A stretch of DNA of 11,633 nt from Sphaerochaetaceae bacterium. GTDB taxonomy: Bacteria; Spirochaetota; Spirochaetia; Sphaerochaetales; Sphaerochaetaceae. Position numbers and translations under genes: made by a program. The stretch is taken from NCBI GenBank assembly GCA_024405065.1, contig JAKSPF010000024.1, positions 1 to 11,633 of the forward strand. Direction: 5' to 3'. This document shows, piece after piece, positions 1 through 6,366 of the stretch. The notes beneath the pieces are model-generated. The model was given only the letters and a program-made list of their open reading frames with translations, had not been told where the DNA came from and made no database searches. Position 1 is the stretch's first letter; every line of letters begins with the position of its first letter.

Positions 1-578
1 CAGGTAAACTCTGTTTTGAAATCCGCAGCTCTTTCAAAGATGTATTCATTCCGGTTTCGGTAATCAAACAGATAAGGCGTGAATTTTATTCGTATGCAGA
101 CAGCAAATTTGAGAGTTATGTTCCGGTCATTCCAAAATGTCCCGAACCGGAGAAATTCATTCCCGACAGTTCCGCAGTTCACCTTGAACCGGTGATGTTC
201 TCGGAAAAGGAGTATTACAAATCACTTGAAAATACCCGACCGATGCTTGCAGGTCTTAACAACGTTGCCCATGTCATGTGGGCAAAACAACACCCTGAGA
301 CGCAAGTCTTTGCCGATGTTTTTCTCTATGCACATAACAGGTTTGCCTACTGTCTTCTGAAGGAGGAATTACCTAATCTTGCGGGAGTTGTAAGTGCAAA
401 CGATGTTCCTTCTTCAGAGGTTCCGCTTTTTATAAGCCGTGTCTGTTACCGCCATAACGCTCTCGGTAAATCATGTGAAAACTGCAAACGTGACAGTTCA
501 TACCGGATTACGCAAAACGGAAAACATTATAAAGTACATTGCAAAAACTGCATCACCGTTGTGGCAGAAGCTGACTAA
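1..578 (+). CDS. Peptidase U32 family protein, C-terminal fragment (5' end outside window)
   Basis: The reading frame is open from base 3 to the TAA at 576-578, giving 191 residues, so this is the 3' part of a longer gene that begins before the window. An internal ATG at 192 exists but is not the start, because recognisable family sequence lies upstream of it. Near the front, FIPVSVIKQIRREFYSYAD matches the PVS-x2-x2-RRE segment found in the collagenase-like C-terminal part of peptidase U32 proteins (YhbU/PrtC/RlhA group). The end follows the usual family pattern: a PLFISRVC stretch, a CENC pair, then a closing HCKNC pair, which together look like a small Cys4 zinc-binding knuckle. U32 members include proteins linked to collagen degradation and to tRNA/rRNA hydroxylation, so the reaction cannot be given from this fragment. 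It is convergent with the MATE gene, with 32 bases between stop codons. Family assignment is by remembered motif only. Confidence 0.7.
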   Translation, partial: GKLCFEIRSSFKDVFIPVSVIKQIRREFYSYADSKFESYVPVIPKCPEPEKFIPDSSAVHLEPVMFSEKEYYKSLENTRPMLAGLNNVAHVMWAKQHPETQVFADVFLYAHNRFAYCLLKEELPNLAGVVSANDVPSSEVPLFISRVCYRHNALGKSCENCKRDSSYRITQNGKHYKVHCKNCITVVAEAD

Positions 579-610
579 TGGAAAACAAAGCGTGCTTCAC
601 GGAGAGGTTT

Positions 611-1990
611 TTAATTTACGGAAACAAGATTGTTTTTATCGGAAAAAAACTTTGTAAACAGGATTCCTATTGCAATGCTGCATACAAGCCACCCTGCAGG
701 GTAACCCATTGCAATCGGCAGTATTGTATTACTTATGTAATGTGACATCACAAATAGGTAAATCTGTCTGAAAAACACAAATGAACAGAGCATCACAATC
801 ATTGCACTGCCACTCTTGTTTGCACCCCTGAGCGCACCGCCGTAAACCTGATTTACACACGCTACAATGTGACACGGAATCAGGTAACGCAGGAACAGAG
901 TACCGAATTCTATCACCCCGGCTTCACCGTCATCAATAAAGAACTTCACAATCGGCACTGCAAACATCATTGTGGGAACAATCAGTACTGCGGTAACAAT
1001 CATAGCCATAAAAAGACCGGTGTTTGCACCTTTTTTTGCTCTCTTTTGCAAGCCAGCCCCGAGATTTTGTCCCACATACGTCTGAACAGCAAGTCCAAGA
1101 GACTGCATTGGAAGGAAAAGGAACTGGTCAACTTTGCTGTAAGTTGTCCACCCGCCCATTGCATCTGCTCCGAACACATTGATATAAGACTGCACAAACA
1201 CGTTGGAAAATGCAGTGAGAGACTGTTGCAATGCAGTCGGCAGACCTATGCCGAATATCTGTTTGGTCATTCCCTTCGTTATGCGTATCTTCCTGATATC
1301 AACCCGTATGCATGATTTTGATCTGAGCAACATTATGACAACAAGCACTGCAGACACAAATTGAGCCAGTATGGTAGCATAGGCAACACCCGCCGTTTCC
1401 AACTTGAGTACAATCACAAATACAAGGTCAAGAATCACGTTCAACACGGTACACACCGCAAGAAAAACAAACGGAAGTGTTGAATTTCCCACAGCCCTGA
1501 GAATTGCTGAACCCATATTGTACAAAAGCAGTCCTGTGACACCCGCAAAATAAATTCTCAAATATATCGCCTGCTCTGCAGCAACCTCCGGCGGAGACTT
1601 AACAAGCCTGAGCATCAATGGTACCATCACAACACCGAGACATGTGAAAATCACGCAGAGAATCAGGGTAATTGCCACATAGGAATGCACAGCATCACTG
1701 ACCTTTTCAAAATTTTTTGCACCGAAAAATCGTGAAATCACAACACTCGCACCGTTGGAAAACCCGAGAAAGAAACCTATCAGCGTATTTATAATGGAAC
1801 CGAGAGTACCGACTGCGGAAAAGGAGTTTTTTCCCACAAAATTGCCCACAACCCACGTATCAACCATGTTGTAAAACTGCTGAAACAAATTACCGAGCAA
1901 CAGAGGGAATGCAAAAACCAACAACAGAGAAAGAGAATTTCCCTGCGTCATATCAACTTCAGTTCTTTTTTTGAACAACGATACAGTCAT
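611..1990 (-). CDS. MATE-family multidrug/Na+ (or H+) antiporter
   Basis: This is an inner-membrane efflux transporter of 459 residues, the normal size for MATE proteins with 12 membrane helices in two six-helix halves. The first half opens with LLGNLFQQFYNMVDTWVVG, a hallmark of the NorM/DinF-like branch. AILRAVGNSTLPF closes the middle of that half, and the second half repeats the pattern with GLPTALQQSLTAFSNVF and GALRGANKSGSAM. Such proteins export cationic drugs or metabolites using a sodium or proton gradient; the substrate here cannot be read. Two starts are possible. ATG at 1990 gives the full length but has only a weak GGA about nine bases upstream. ATG at 1951 (MTQGNSLSLLL) matches the usual N-terminus of relatives. 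The gene lies downstream of lexA, separated by 190 bases that hold its own putative promoters, so it is probably a separate unit. Confidence 0.93.
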   Translation of the reverse strand: MTVSLFKKRTEVDMTQGNSLSLLLVFAFPLLLGNLFQQFYNMVDTWVVGNFVGKNSFSAVGTLGSIINTLIGFFLGFSNGASVVISRFFGAKNFEKVSDAVHSYVAITLILCVIFTCLGVVMVPLMLRLVKSPPEVAAEQAIYLRIYFAGVTGLLLYNMGSAILRAVGNSTLPFVFLAVCTVLNVILDLVFVIVLKLETAGVAYATILAQFVSAVLVVIMLLRSKSCIRVDIRKIRITKGMTKQIFGIGLPTALQQSLTAFSNVFVQSYINVFGADAMGGWTTYSKVDQFLFLPMQSLGLAVQTYVGQNLGAGLQKRAKKGANTGLFMAMIVTAVLIVPTMMFAVPIVKFFIDDGEAGVIEFGTLFLRYLIPCHIVACVNQVYGGALRGANKSGSAMIVMLCSFVFFRQIYLFVMSHYISNTILPIAMGYPAGWLVCSIAIGILFTKFFSDKNNLVSVN

Positions 1991-1994
1991 TGTG

Positions 1995-2023
1995 ATTATC
2001 CGAAAAACCGTGGTGATTGTAAA
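1995..2023 (-). promoter_or_regulatory. Putative sigma70-like promoter P2 of the MATE gene
   Basis: TTTACA (2023-2018), a 17-base spacer and GATAAT (2000-1995) on the minus strand form a second good match, shifted 21 bases from P1. Its -10 ends only four bases before the ATG at 1990. A transcript from here would be leaderless or would use the internal ATG at 1951. P1 and P2 cannot be occupied together because their elements overlap. Confidence 0.4.
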
Positions 2024-2044
2024 CCTAAACCGTCAGTTTGTAAA
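2016..2044 (-). promoter_or_regulatory. Putative sigma70-like promoter P1 of the MATE gene
   Basis: On the minus strand, TTTACA (2044-2039) is followed by a 17-base spacer and TACAAT (2021-2016). Transcription would begin near 2009, about 20 bases before the ATG at 1990, which fits that start. The -10 lies inside the second copy of a GTTTACAA direct repeat, whose first copy supplies the -35. This is a by-eye consensus match only. Confidence 0.5.
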
Positions 2045-2180
2045 CACACACGTACTCACGCACAACGCACAAGAGCAACCTTCAAAACAGAGAAGTCAGC
2101 TGCAAAATTCCATTCATGAATTCTGAAAATTGCTCATAAACGCACGATTGACGGAAATCAGCAAATAATCAAGTTCCTCT

Positions 2181-2807
2181 CTACTTATAATTTCTGATTA
2201 TCATTATCAACTTTCCGTGAACATCACAATGGGTTGAAACAAGGCGCTGATATGCAGGATTTGCAGGTCGCAGTTCGTATCTGTCAGCATTATGGAAAAA
2301 ACGTTTCAGCGTAATTCCGTATGATTCATCATCACCGATACTCGCAGCCACAATATCTCCGTTTTTTGCAACCTTTGTCTTGAACATAATGGCAAGATCT
2401 CCATCATTTATCCCGTCATTTATCATACTGTCACCGCGAACTCTCAGAGCGTAAAGATTGTCGGTATCCGTAACACCCGCAAGACTTTGGGGAATAGCAA
2501 CGTATCCGTCATAATTTTCTTCTGAAAAAATCGGTTCACCTGCAGCCGTTGTACCTACAAGAGGAACTTTCAGAACAACTGAGTCTCCCGGTGTTGTTCT
2601 CTTTATCAGAGCCATACCGCGAGGAAGGTTTTCAGCAGTTCTGATTACATTTTTCTTTTTAAGTGCCGTCATGTGATCGTATGCTGCTTTGGGTGAAAAA
2701 CCGAAATGATCAGCAATGTTTCTCACACTTGGGGCGTAACCGTTGGTATCAAAATAATTTTCAATGAACTGAGCAACCTCAAGTTGTCTTTTTGTAAGCC
2801 CTCTCAT
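2181..2807 (-). CDS. lexA: LexA repressor, SOS-response regulator and self-cleaving protease
   Basis: This 208-residue protein has the full LexA architecture and typical length. Residues 1-66 are the winged helix-turn-helix, beginning LTKRQLEVAQFIENYF, with the recognition helix around FGFSPKAAYDHMTALKKK. The latent S24 peptidase domain follows. The self-cleavage bond is Ala89-Gly90 (TTAAGEP). The catalytic pair is Ser127 (RGDSM) and Lys168 (TLKRF), so all residues needed for RecA-stimulated autocleavage are present. The start at 2807 is fixed by a strong GGGAGG five bases upstream. LexA represses DNA-damage genes and usually itself; an inverted repeat with the AAC-N4-GTT core lies over the -35 region upstream. 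It is followed by a 190-base spacer and the MATE gene, and preceded by the Wzi-like pair. Confidence 0.95.
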   Translation of the reverse strand: MRGLTKRQLEVAQFIENYFDTNGYAPSVRNIADHFGFSPKAAYDHMTALKKKNVIRTAENLPRGMALIKRTTPGDSVVLKVPLVGTTAAGEPIFSEENYDGYVAIPQSLAGVTDTDNLYALRVRGDSMINDGINDGDLAIMFKTKVAKNGDIVAASIGDDESYGITLKRFFHNADRYELRPANPAYQRLVSTHCDVHGKLIMIIRNYK

Positions 2808-2812
2808 ACCAT

Positions 2813-2818
2813 CCTCCC
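2813..2818 (-). promoter_or_regulatory. Strong ribosome binding site of lexA
   Basis: GGGAGG on the minus strand lies five bases before the ATG at 2807. It is among the strongest Shine-Dalgarno matches in the window and settles the lexA start. Confidence 0.75.
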
Positions 2819-2851
2819 GTATCCCATATAGATATCTACTTAACGCGTATT

Positions 2852-2880
2852 ATCTTAACATCTTTCTTAACGATTGTTAA
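2852..2880 (-). promoter_or_regulatory. Putative lexA promoter
   Basis: TTAACA (2880-2875), a 17-base spacer and TAAGAT (2857-2852) on the minus strand give a moderate sigma70-type promoter. GATAAT at 2854-2849 is a better -10 but would need a 20-base spacer. Transcription would start near 2845, leaving a leader of about 38 bases. The -35 sits inside the putative LexA operator, the usual layout for a self-repressed gene. Confidence 0.4.
2867..2880. promoter_or_regulatory. Putative LexA operator (SOS box), TTAAC-N4-GTTAA
   Basis: TTAACGATTGTTAA is a 14-base inverted repeat with five-base arms and a four-base centre, 60-73 bases upstream of the lexA start codon. Its AAC-N4-GTT core matches the core of the Bacillus-type SOS box CGAAC-N4-GTTCG, with the outer bases changed. 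Extra half-sites of the same sequence (TTAAC at 2855-2859 and 2840-2844) follow on the start-codon side. Binding by this LexA is inferred. Confidence 0.5.
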
Positions 2881-2915
2881 TACCTGCGCCGAACAAATGA
2901 CAAGCAGCTCTCAAA

Positions 2916-4601
2916 TTACTGAGAAACTTGCACAACCAAGCTTTGTGAAGAATGAATTTGAATTTGTGAAGAAGGCTTAGGAAGTTCCTCTGCCAACTTT
3001 TTGCGATGTACGAAAAAATCCAATGCGGAGACTTTTACACCAAGATAGAGCTGGAAGTTATTATGTTTTTCTCCGTCAACATGCCGGTAGTTCCTGTATA
3101 TCGTATCAGACAGTCCGATTATCCCCGTGAGTGCATTGAAAAACTTTGCTTCCGCACCGACTCCGATTGTAAAGGCATATTCTGATTTATGCACATTATC
3201 TGAAGCAGGAAGAAACCTTGTCTCATTCACTCCTATACCGTATATACCTTTTGCACGGAACATCGCATCAGCAGAAAATTTATAATCTCCGTACCGATAT
3301 TCACAACCCAGAGCCGCAATCCTGACATCTGCACCGTGAACATAACCCAGATATTGATACTCGTCTTCCGTAAAATGATTATAACCGGTAACAAGGTCAA
3401 GCATATAATACTTACCGTATTCGGCTTTGTTATCGTAACTGTTGTTCAGCTCTTTCAGATAAAGCCCTGCAGAGTTCCAAACTCCTTCGGCATAGGCAGA
3501 CAAAATACCCTGTCCCACCTGCCATGCACCGTTGAGACTTGCAAGAAGCCCCCATGCGTTGGGCGGTTCACTACCTGTTTTTTCCCTCTTTAACTGGTAC
3601 TGGTCAAGTATGAACTGCACATCAATGTTCAGACCGTGAGTCAGAGCAGATGAAGCCTCAAGTCCGAAAAAATTGTTTACACAACCCGTATTGTAACTTC
3701 CCGTATTATGAATGAACATAAACGGATTCCACGCAGTAATGTCGGAGAACGGACTTGTGCCGTAAATGAACGCACCTTCAAACACGGACAGGGTCACTCT
3801 TTTTTTTATTGTTCCGGAAAACCTGTGCATTATACCCCATTTTTTTGCACTTGACCCGTCTTTAAACATAAGCCCGGACGGGTTATCAGGAAATTTACCG
3901 TCTACTTTTGAGAACCCGTCCATTGCAAGCAAAGTCAAATCATAGGAGAACGGATGATACACAACTCCGAATTTTGCAAACTCGTGGTAAAGAGCATTTT
4001 CCCCGATTTCAAGATTACCTGTCTTTCCGCCACCTGCTGAAAGTCTGTCTCTTCCTACCGTAAAACTGACAGCCTTACCTCCTACAGAACCGTAAGCCCA
4101 ACTCGGAAAAGCCTGTGAAATGGAAGAGAATGTCCCTCCTGAACTGTACGGCCGGAGAGATATATTGAACTTACCGAAAAAGTAAGGAGTTATAAACAAA
4201 TCCACATTACCGTTAAAATACGGTACTTTATCCTTATATCTCACAAGAGAATCGTTGTTTTTAGGGTCATTGAGAAGGAAGGACAGACCCGGCTCCAATT
4301 TGAAATCAATTCCTGCTTTTCCTGCATTTATAATCACTGCGGGAGCTTCAAATTCAGAATACAGTTCATCATACATCTTCTGCCCGAGCTCAGGCAGTCT
4401 GCTTCTTTCTACTTTCTGAAGGAGGTTAAGCATCTGACTGCCGGTAATCGGTGTTGTCATCTGTGGAAAATTAACGTCCCCCATAACCTTCAAAAGCATA
4501 AGCTTCTGATATTCTTCCGAACTTTCCCTGTATGTCTTCTGCCACGCAAACAGGGTAAAACAGAGGCAAAAAACAATAAAAATCAAAATCAGTTTTTTCA
4601 T
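2916..4601 (-). CDS. Wzi-like outer-membrane beta-barrel protein (paralogue 2)
   Basis: This 561-residue secreted protein begins with an MKKLILIFIVF signal peptide, with likely cleavage near residue 19 (LFA-WQK). Residues of about 25-70 contain YQKLMLLKVMG, then TTPITGSQMLNLLQKV. That matches the short helical opening of capsule-assembly Wzi proteins (a DLQLL-type helix, then a TTWP-like turn). The rest alternates short hydrophobic and aromatic strands, including a VGRDRLSAGGGKTGNL segment and an NNFFGLEAS segment, as expected for a large outer-membrane barrel. It is clearly paralogous to the gene before it. The start ATG overlaps that gene's TGA as ATGA (4601-4598), so translation is probably coupled. 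The C-terminus is odd: after the last strand there is a polar, Ser/Gln-rich tail instead of a terminal aromatic residue. E. coli Wzi anchors capsule to the cell surface; whether this protein does so is unknown. Confidence 0.6.
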   Translation of the reverse strand: MKKLILIFIVFCLCFTLFAWQKTYRESSEEYQKLMLLKVMGDVNFPQMTTPITGSQMLNLLQKVERSRLPELGQKMYDELYSEFEAPAVIINAGKAGIDFKLEPGLSFLLNDPKNNDSLVRYKDKVPYFNGNVDLFITPYFFGKFNISLRPYSSGGTFSSISQAFPSWAYGSVGGKAVSFTVGRDRLSAGGGKTGNLEIGENALYHEFAKFGVVYHPFSYDLTLLAMDGFSKVDGKFPDNPSGLMFKDGSSAKKWGIMHRFSGTIKKRVTLSVFEGAFIYGTSPFSDITAWNPFMFIHNTGSYNTGCVNNFFGLEASSALTHGLNIDVQFILDQYQLKREKTGSEPPNAWGLLASLNGAWQVGQGILSAYAEGVWNSAGLYLKELNNSYDNKAEYGKYYMLDLVTGYNHFTEDEYQYLGYVHGADVRIAALGCEYRYGDYKFSADAMFRAKGIYGIGVNETRFLPASDNVHKSEYAFTIGVGAEAKFFNALTGIIGLSDTIYRNYRHVDGEKHNNFQLYLGVKVSALDFFVHRKKLAEELPKPSSQIQIHSSQSLVVQVSQ

Positions 4602-6298
4602 TTACCTGCATTCCCTCTTTTTATGAACTTCATCGGATCAATTGTAAATCCGAACGAAAGGAAAACATCGGTAAATTTCTGCCCTTTTTCATACTGATAG
4701 TTGAAATAAGAGACTGTTGCTACGGTTGCATTGAACTCCAACGCATCATTGCAGATTTTGTACCTGTCCGAAAGAGCCACTCTCAGAAGGAATTGAGGAA
4801 CATGTCCCGGTATCCAGCAGTACGGTGATGCAGCCTTAACGTGACTTCCTCCTATCTGAACTTCATCAGTCTGTCCTGCACCAGTATAAAGGCCGCTTTC
4901 TCCGTTGACCCTGAAAAGCAGATTAAGAGCCGGTTTCTGATGTTCAAGCTCAATATCACCTCCAAGTCCTACAGCAATCGCATTGGGACCGTATTTATAG
5001 CCCAGATATGCAGGGTCACTTAATCCGTCCTTTTCATAGTTACCGACAACAAGGTCATACCACCAATATTCCCTCTTGTTGTTGTCTTTCAAATAACCTT
5101 CTTCTTTGGTCTTCAGATACATCCACGGACTTGTATAGGCAAACTCAAGATATGTGTTGAATCTTCTGTTTTTCACTAATCCGCTGTATTTTGCATTTGT
5201 AAGGAAACCGAATGCTCCGGGAACCTGAGTCTCCGGATTTTTTCTTTCATCGGCAAACTGAATCTGGTCAAACATCGTCTGTACGTGAAGAGAAAGACCT
5301 TTAAAAACTGCATAATCCACCTCAAACCCGAAGAAATTGTTTGAACCTGACATATAAGACCTTGTATTGTGAAGAACTCCGAACGGATTGAGTATTCTGA
5401 GATCAAAGGGAGAAGCTGATGAATAATCCATCATTGACTCGTACATACTCAATGAGATAATCCCCGCTATAGGCACACTCACCTTATGTGTGACAACAAT
5501 CGGTCTGTCAACGCCTCCTATTGCAGCAGTAGGATGGTCAAAATTACTTGTTCTTTCATTACTGAAAAGATTAATCATCATCTGGTAATTAAACGGATAT
5601 GCAGCAACGTTGAGCTGAAAAGTATCTCTGAAGTTGAAATTATCACCGGTTGCAAGATTTCCCGTAACTCCGCTTCCGCTACCGACTCTGTACCTTCCGG
5701 CGGAAACAGATATGTTTTTCATTCCTATGTTGAGATAGGTTTTGAACGGTGCAGTATCATTGTATGCGTATTCACCTATAAACGGAATACCGGTCACAAA
5801 CGGAGCAGATGAATAACTTTTTGCCCCTCGTGAAAATTCATATTCAAAATGAGCAAATGCAAAGTTTGTCAGTTTGAGATCAACACCTGCTTTTGCAAAA
5901 GGCTTTTCTTTTTTGGGATCAACGGGTCTGGCATAGCCATCGTCTGAGTAATTATTGCCGCTGTTGAAGGCTCCGCTTAGTGTTATTTCAACAGAAGGAT
6001 CAATACCGAATTCTTCATTGAAATTTATAAGATTGCTGCCGTTGAATTCTGCAATCAAAGCATCAAGCTCTTCTGACTCAAAACCGGACAGATAATCTGC
6101 AAGTTTTGACTTTTCAACCGTATAGACCAATGTACTTCCGGCTACGGGATAGATAAATGCCGGCATCGCCCTTCCCCCTCGTCTGAAGAGGGTTTCAAGT
6201 CTTTTAATTTCATCGGAATCCTGCATGTAGAGTTTCTGATTTGCAAAAACGGAAACACACACAGCAACAAGCAAAAACATAACAAGTAATTTTTTCAT
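4598..6298 (-). CDS. Wzi-like outer-membrane beta-barrel protein (paralogue 1)
   Basis: This 566-residue secreted protein has an MKKLLVMFLLVAVCVSVFA signal peptide followed by NQKLYMQDSDEIKRLETLF. As in the downstream paralogue, a short helical opening ends in a PVAGSTLVYTVEK turn, resembling the start of Wzi capsule-assembly proteins. Shared blocks with the paralogue include GRYRVGSGSGVTGNLATGDN, ILNPFGVLHNTRSY, NNFFGFEVDYAV and DLVVGN, so the two arose by duplication and have since diverged strongly. The many aromatic-flanked short strands suggest an outer-membrane barrel. The start at 6298 is supported by AAGGA seven bases upstream, and a promoter precedes it. The protein ends FGFTIDPMKFIKRGNAGK, without a terminal Phe. 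A role in surface glycan attachment or transport is inference; a general porin is the main alternative. Confidence 0.6.
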   Translation of the reverse strand: MKKLLVMFLLVAVCVSVFANQKLYMQDSDEIKRLETLFRRGGRAMPAFIYPVAGSTLVYTVEKSKLADYLSGFESEELDALIAEFNGSNLINFNEEFGIDPSVEITLSGAFNSGNNYSDDGYARPVDPKKEKPFAKAGVDLKLTNFAFAHFEYEFSRGAKSYSSAPFVTGIPFIGEYAYNDTAPFKTYLNIGMKNISVSAGRYRVGSGSGVTGNLATGDNFNFRDTFQLNVAAYPFNYQMMINLFSNERTSNFDHPTAAIGGVDRPIVVTHKVSVPIAGIISLSMYESMMDYSSASPFDLRILNPFGVLHNTRSYMSGSNNFFGFEVDYAVFKGLSLHVQTMFDQIQFADERKNPETQVPGAFGFLTNAKYSGLVKNRRFNTYLEFAYTSPWMYLKTKEEGYLKDNNKREYWWYDLVVGNYEKDGLSDPAYLGYKYGPNAIAVGLGGDIELEHQKPALNLLFRVNGESGLYTGAGQTDEVQIGGSHVKAASPYCWIPGHVPQFLLRVALSDRYKICNDALEFNATVATVSYFNYQYEKGQKFTDVFLSFGFTIDPMKFIKRGNAGK

Positions 6299-6305
6299 AA
6301 AACAT

Positions 6306-6310
6306 TCCTT
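6306..6310 (-). promoter_or_regulatory. Ribosome binding site of Wzi-like paralogue 1
   Basis: AAGGA on the minus strand lies seven bases before the ATG at 6298, supporting that start just ahead of the signal peptide. Confidence 0.6.
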
Positions 6311-6323
6311 TGATTGCTTTCAG

Positions 6324-6352
6324 ATTATCGGATAAAAATTCCGGGTATGCAA
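6324..6352 (-). promoter_or_regulatory. Putative promoter of the Wzi-like gene pair
   Basis: TTGCAT (6352-6347), a 17-base spacer and GATAAT (6329-6324) on the minus strand occupy most of the 68 bases between the permease stop and the start at 6298. Transcription would begin near 6317, with a leader of about 20 bases. No clear terminator separates the pair from the permease, so read-through from the transporter operon is also possible. Confidence 0.45.
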
Positions 6353-6366
6353 TGCCAAACAGGAAA

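Noticed and set aside
579..611. Possible bidirectional terminator between the convergent U32 and MATE genes
   Set aside because: Only a four-base CGTG-CTT-CACG stem followed at a distance by five T is visible. This is too weak to call, though a terminator would be expected here.
439..657. A 72-codon plus-strand frame running past the U32 stop
   Set aside because: It mostly overlaps the U32 gene in another frame, has no ribosome site, and its product has no recognisable features.
869..1315. A 148-codon plus-strand open frame antisense to the MATE gene
   Set aside because: It lies wholly inside a clearly coding minus-strand gene, its predicted product is rich in His and Cys with no family resemblance, and it has no convincing ribosome site. 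It is a shadow frame.
2112..2121. Perfect ten-base palindrome ATTCATGAAT between lexA and the MATE gene
   Set aside because: It is short, in AT-rich spacer, about 70 bases upstream of the nearest promoter element, and not repeated nearby. Chance is a sufficient explanation.
2890..2904. CGAAC half-site resembling a Bacillus-type SOS box upstream of lexA
   Set aside because: The second half (GACAA) does not match GTTCG, and the better inverted repeat at 2867-2880 accounts for the likely LexA site.
6328..6344. Possible small hairpin (CGGA/TCCG arms) as a terminator after the permease
   Set aside because: The stem is only four bases with an AT loop and no following T run on the minus strand, and it lies inside the putative promoter of the next gene.
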